Shown here: piece by piece, positions 63,286 to 64,000 of the stretch
Layout: every line of letters begins with the position of its first letter
How positions within the stretch are numbered: the stretch's first letter is position 1
From: Mycobacterium sp. Aquia_213
GTDB taxonomy: Bacteria; Actinomycetota; Actinomycetes; Mycobacteriales; Mycobacteriaceae
Reading direction: 5' to 3'
DNA length: 64,000 bases
NCBI RefSeq assembly: GCF_026625985.1
Contig: NZ_CP113116.1
Span: 868,001 to 932,000 of the forward strand
Translations under genes and position numbers: made by a program
The notes under the pieces: model-generated
Databases searched by the model: none
Seen by the model: the letters and a program-made list of their open reading frames with translations, nothing else
Told to the model about the DNA's origin: nothing

Positions 63286-64000
63286 CAGGCTGCGTCTTCT
63301 GGATAAAACTGACTCACCCATCGTCGATAGGCGTGGATCGGACCATCACCGTCAGCAATAGCCGGACGGCGCAGATACTTCTTGTTAGTCCACACCGGGT
63401 CATCTTGGTTGATCTGGTTCATCAGTCCGCCCATAACGAACGGTCCGAGCACCATTTGGGCGCAACGCCAGAAGGCTTTGCCCGGGAGGCTTCGGCCTTG
63501 TTTGCGTATGCTCATCAACAGCAAATGGCTCGTATCGCGCTCAGCAACGAGTGTCGCCAAACCGACGAGCCGCAGCGTGAAGCCGAGTGTCTCCACCTCG
63601 GTAATGGCAAAGCCCAGACCATTCAGTCGAATGCGCAGTGTGACATCAACATCAGACCTCCACGGGGTCTTCTGTTTGAGCGCATAGTCAACGCCCAACC
63701 GTGGGCCGTCAAAAGTTGCGGGGCGAGAGACCTTAACTTTTCCGAACCCATGCAAAGCACTGAAATGCGTGATGTCGATGCTGTTTTCGAGGAGTTCCTG
63801 CGGATGGCTGTGAACGTTGCGAACCCTGTATCCCACTTTGCGCCACTCCGATTCATCGTCGGGCGCATCAATCTCCCATGGCACCTGCCCGGCGGGGCCG
63901 TGCCACACCAAGATCGCACCGTGGATCTCGCGGACTTCGAGAAGACCCAGGCGCGCCGCGGGAGGCGGAGCACCTGACGGTGAGTACACACACGAACCTT
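63282..64000 (-). CDS. Rieske non-heme iron oxygenase (tandem copy 1, 5' end outside window)
   Basis: About 239 C-terminal residues are visible. After YSPSGAPPPAARLGLLEV comes VPWEIDAPDDESEW (like copy 2), then NSIDITHFSALHG, which keeps both iron-binding His. The C-terminus ends in RRWVSQFYPEDAAW, the family-wide last residues. The Rieske cluster motifs lie beyond the window edge. The C-terminal domain is the most diverged of the array (for example KVKVSRPATFDGPRLG), suggesting a different substrate. Confidence 0.9.
   Translation of the reverse strand, partial: GSCVYSPSGAPPPAARLGLLEVREIHGAILVWHGPAGQVPWEIDAPDDESEWRKVGYRVRNVHSHPQELLENSIDITHFSALHGFGKVKVSRPATFDGPRLGVDYALKQKTPWRSDVDVTLRIRLNGLGFAITEVETLGFTLRLVGLATLVAERDTSHLLLMSIRKQGRSLPGKAFWRCAQMVLGPFVMGGLMNQINQDDPVWTNKKYLRRPAIADGDGPIHAYRRWVSQFYPEDAAW

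Noticed and set aside
55081..64000. Naming the Rieske genes kshA
   Set aside because: They share the group architecture, but several paralogues beside a hopanoid operon make 3-ketosteroid 9-hydroxylase activity only one of several options.

Overview
The window is high-GC actinobacterial DNA and almost certainly mycobacterial. It carries a complete YrbE/Mce operon with Mce-associated proteins, F420-type (LLM) and WS/DGAT enzymes, many cytochrome P450s, frequent GTG/TTG starts and ATGA/GTGA stop-start overlaps. The species cannot be named from the sequence alone.

Region A (1-23.3 kb) reads as a lipid or terpenoid catabolic island. It holds an epimerase-like SDR, an LLM oxidoreductase, three acyl-CoA dehydrogenases (two of them overlapping), two alpha/beta hydrolases, a NuoF-like flavoprotein with a 3-cysteine ferredoxin, a Rieske ferredoxin, two amidohydrolases, a 3-hydroxyisobutyrate-dehydrogenase-like enzyme, an aldehyde dehydrogenase, a nitroreductase, a P450 with its own ferredoxin, an SDR and a CaiB-type CoA transferase. 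The CoA transferase is preceded by a 57-residue relic of an aldehyde dehydrogenase. Several divergent promoters carry similar 15-bp imperfect palindromes.

Region B (17.1-19.2 and 23.6-35.3 kb) is an Mce lipid-import system: YrbEA-YrbEB-MceABCDEF in one tightly overlapping operon, with two separate pairs of Mce-associated membrane proteins, each beside a small exported protein.

Region C (37.5-44.9 kb) is a compact triterpene operon: hpnC-hpnD-hpnE (squalene from farnesyl diphosphate), a polyprenyl diphosphate synthase, squalene-hopene cyclase and an IspH with an unusual N-terminal extension. Every junction overlaps or abuts.

Region D (44.9-64 kb) holds possible tailoring and lipid-conjugation genes: an OYE/dienoyl-CoA-reductase-like flavoprotein, two WS/DGAT acyltransferases, two methyltransferases, three P450s, an SDR and a set of closely related Rieske oxygenases (one single copy plus three in tandem, the last cut by the window end). 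It is littered with decaying copies of a Rieske-SDR gene pair. One SDR has been split by a segment that contains a P450 between two copies of an IS256-like element's 3' end. The candidate undescribed system is this triterpenoid biosynthesis plus oxygenase/acyltransferase tailoring locus next to an Mce importer. The genes are seen directly; their joint function is inference.
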